DNA of 64,000 nt from Ga0077527 sp021300125 (GTDB lineage Bacteria > Pseudomonadota > Gammaproteobacteria > Burkholderiales > SG8-41), in contig JBKDUF010000034.1 in NCBI GenBank assembly GCA_046339595.1, forward strand, positions 1 to 64,000, given 5' to 3'. The translations under genes were made by a program, and so were the position numbers. The notes under the pieces were generated by a model that saw only the letters and a program-made list of their open reading frames with translations, made no database searches and had not been told where the DNA came from. The first letter of the stretch is position 1. The number at the start of each line of letters is the position of its first letter. This document shows, piece after piece, positions 63,264 to 64,000 of this stretch.

Positions 63264-64000
63264 GTGATGGAACGGGGTTTTCTGGTGAAATCCGATGCCG
63301 TTGAACTGATTTCCCGCATGGAGGATGCTGGTGTCCTGCAGGCCGGCAGCGCGATGCCGGCGCGGCTGGTTCAATCTGGCGGCGCCGCAGCCCGGGATCC
63401 GGTCGCGGTGGATCCGGCGATGCGTGCGGTGTTCACCCTGGCACTCAGGGTGGCGCACAGCAGCGCGACGGTGCTGATCAGCGGTGAAAGCGGGACCGGA
63501 AAGGAAGTGGTGGCCCGTTACGTACACCGTTGTTCGGCCCGAGAGGGCGCCCCTTTTGTCGCGATCAATTGCGCAGCCATTCCTGAACACCTGCTCGAGG
63601 CGACGCTGTTTGGACATGAAAAAGGGGCCTTTACCGGGGCGGTGCGTGCCGAACCCGGCAAGTTCGAGCAGGCGCAGGGCGGCACCCTGCTGCTCGACGA
63701 AATATCCGAGATGCCGCTGTCTTTGCAGGCCAAACTGCTGCGCGTGCTGCAGGAGCGTGAGGTCGAGCGTATCGGCAGCCGCAGGCCGGTACCGCTCGAC
63801 GTGCGCGTGATTGCCACCACCAACCGCCAGCTTGAGGACGAGGTGGAGCAGGGGCGTTTCCGCGAGGACCTGTATTACCGCCTTAACGTGTTTCCGCTGC
63901 ATGTGCCGCCACTGCGGGAGCGGCGGGCCGATATCGTGCCACTGGCTGAGTCACTGCTGGCACGAATCGCGCGCGAGGAGGGCGGCCGTCATGTCGAATT
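63264..64000 (+). CDS. Sigma-54-dependent activator, FleR/FlrC-like but without receiver domain (3' end outside window)
   Basis: 245 codons are visible from GTG 63264 (ATG 63267 also possible), with GGAG upstream and an in-frame TAG two codons before. The AAA+ domain has Walker A GESGTGKE near residue 74, the sigma-54 loop GAFTGA near 121, Walker B LLLDEISEMPLSLQAKLLRV and NREL-like TTNRQLEDEVEQGRFREDLY. Sequence similarity is to FleR/FlrC. The usual ~120-residue phospho-receiver is replaced by ~45 residues of unknown fold. It is divergent from fliF. The DNA-binding end is beyond the window. Confidence 0.88.
   Translation, partial: MMERGFLVKSDAVELISRMEDAGVLQAGSAMPARLVQSGGAAARDPVAVDPAMRAVFTLALRVAHSSATVLISGESGTGKEVVARYVHRCSAREGAPFVAINCAAIPEHLLEATLFGHEKGAFTGAVRAEPGKFEQAQGGTLLLDEISEMPLSLQAKLLRVLQEREVERIGSRRPVPLDVRVIATTNRQLEDEVEQGRFREDLYYRLNVFPLHVPPLRERRADIVPLAESLLARIAREEGGRHVE

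Overview
The window looks like the chromosome of a high-GC betaproteobacterium. The evidence is the ruvA-ruvB / ybgC-tolQRAB-pal-cpoB / queE-queC / tRNA-Lys order, FlhDC together with FlhF/FlhG, a Bug (TctC-type) solute-binding protein and several CaiB-type CoA-transferases. I cannot name a genus from sequence alone. Most genes are closely packed, often with ATGA or TGATG stop/start overlaps.

Layout. (1) 1-10.9 kb is housekeeping: the 3' end of ruvA, ruvB, an unassigned radical SAM gene, the Tol-Pal operon, two queuosine/7-deazaguanine genes, a YeeE/YedE sulfur transporter, tRNA-Lys(TTT) with promoter and terminator, a TrmO-like methyltransferase and a small membrane protein. (2) 11.0-13.4 kb holds an aminotransferase converging on a cystathionine beta-lyase. 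(3) 13.5-25.2 kb is an accessory catabolic block: a three-subunit molybdenum hydroxylase, two class III CoA-transferases, two VOC proteins, an alpha/beta hydrolase with a translationally coupled zinc-ribbon microprotein, a Bug-type binding protein, a MenB/BadI-like crotonase and an Ldh-family dehydrogenase. (4) 25.3-28.4 kb is a patch of gene decay. An MlaC-like gene is fused by deletion to a GlrK-type histidine kinase, followed by broken QseG-like and GlrR-like genes. (5) 28.4-64 kb is a flagellar cluster: flhDC, motAB, a membrane methyltransferase, an HDOD protein, flhB-flhA-flhF-flhG-fliA; flgN-flgM-flgA on the minus strand; flgB to flgL on the plus strand; a lipoprotein; then fliF-G-H-I-J-K and fliL-M-N-O-P-Q-R on the minus strand. 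At the right edge is a divergent FleR/FlrC-like sigma-54 activator with no receiver domain.

How it works together. The flagellar block encodes most of the motor, switch, export gate, rod, hook and hook-filament junction, plus the FliA/FlgM checkpoint. Two tandem sigma-28-like promoters precede flgM. FlhDC and a FleR-like activator in one cluster suggest a hybrid transcriptional hierarchy. The catabolic block looks like uptake, CoA activation, hydroxylation, ring or C-C cleavage and side-chain oxidation of an unidentified cyclic or aromatic acid; the substrate is inference only. The most unusual observations are the localized decay of the MlaC/GlrK/QseG/GlrR region, the coupled zinc-ribbon microprotein, FlhG without P-loop lysines, FlhB with NPAH at its self-cleavage site, the receiver-less FleR-like activator, a pentanucleotide repeat and a perfect inverted repeat upstream of flhDC, and several micro-ORFs coupled to flagellar or hydroxylase genes.
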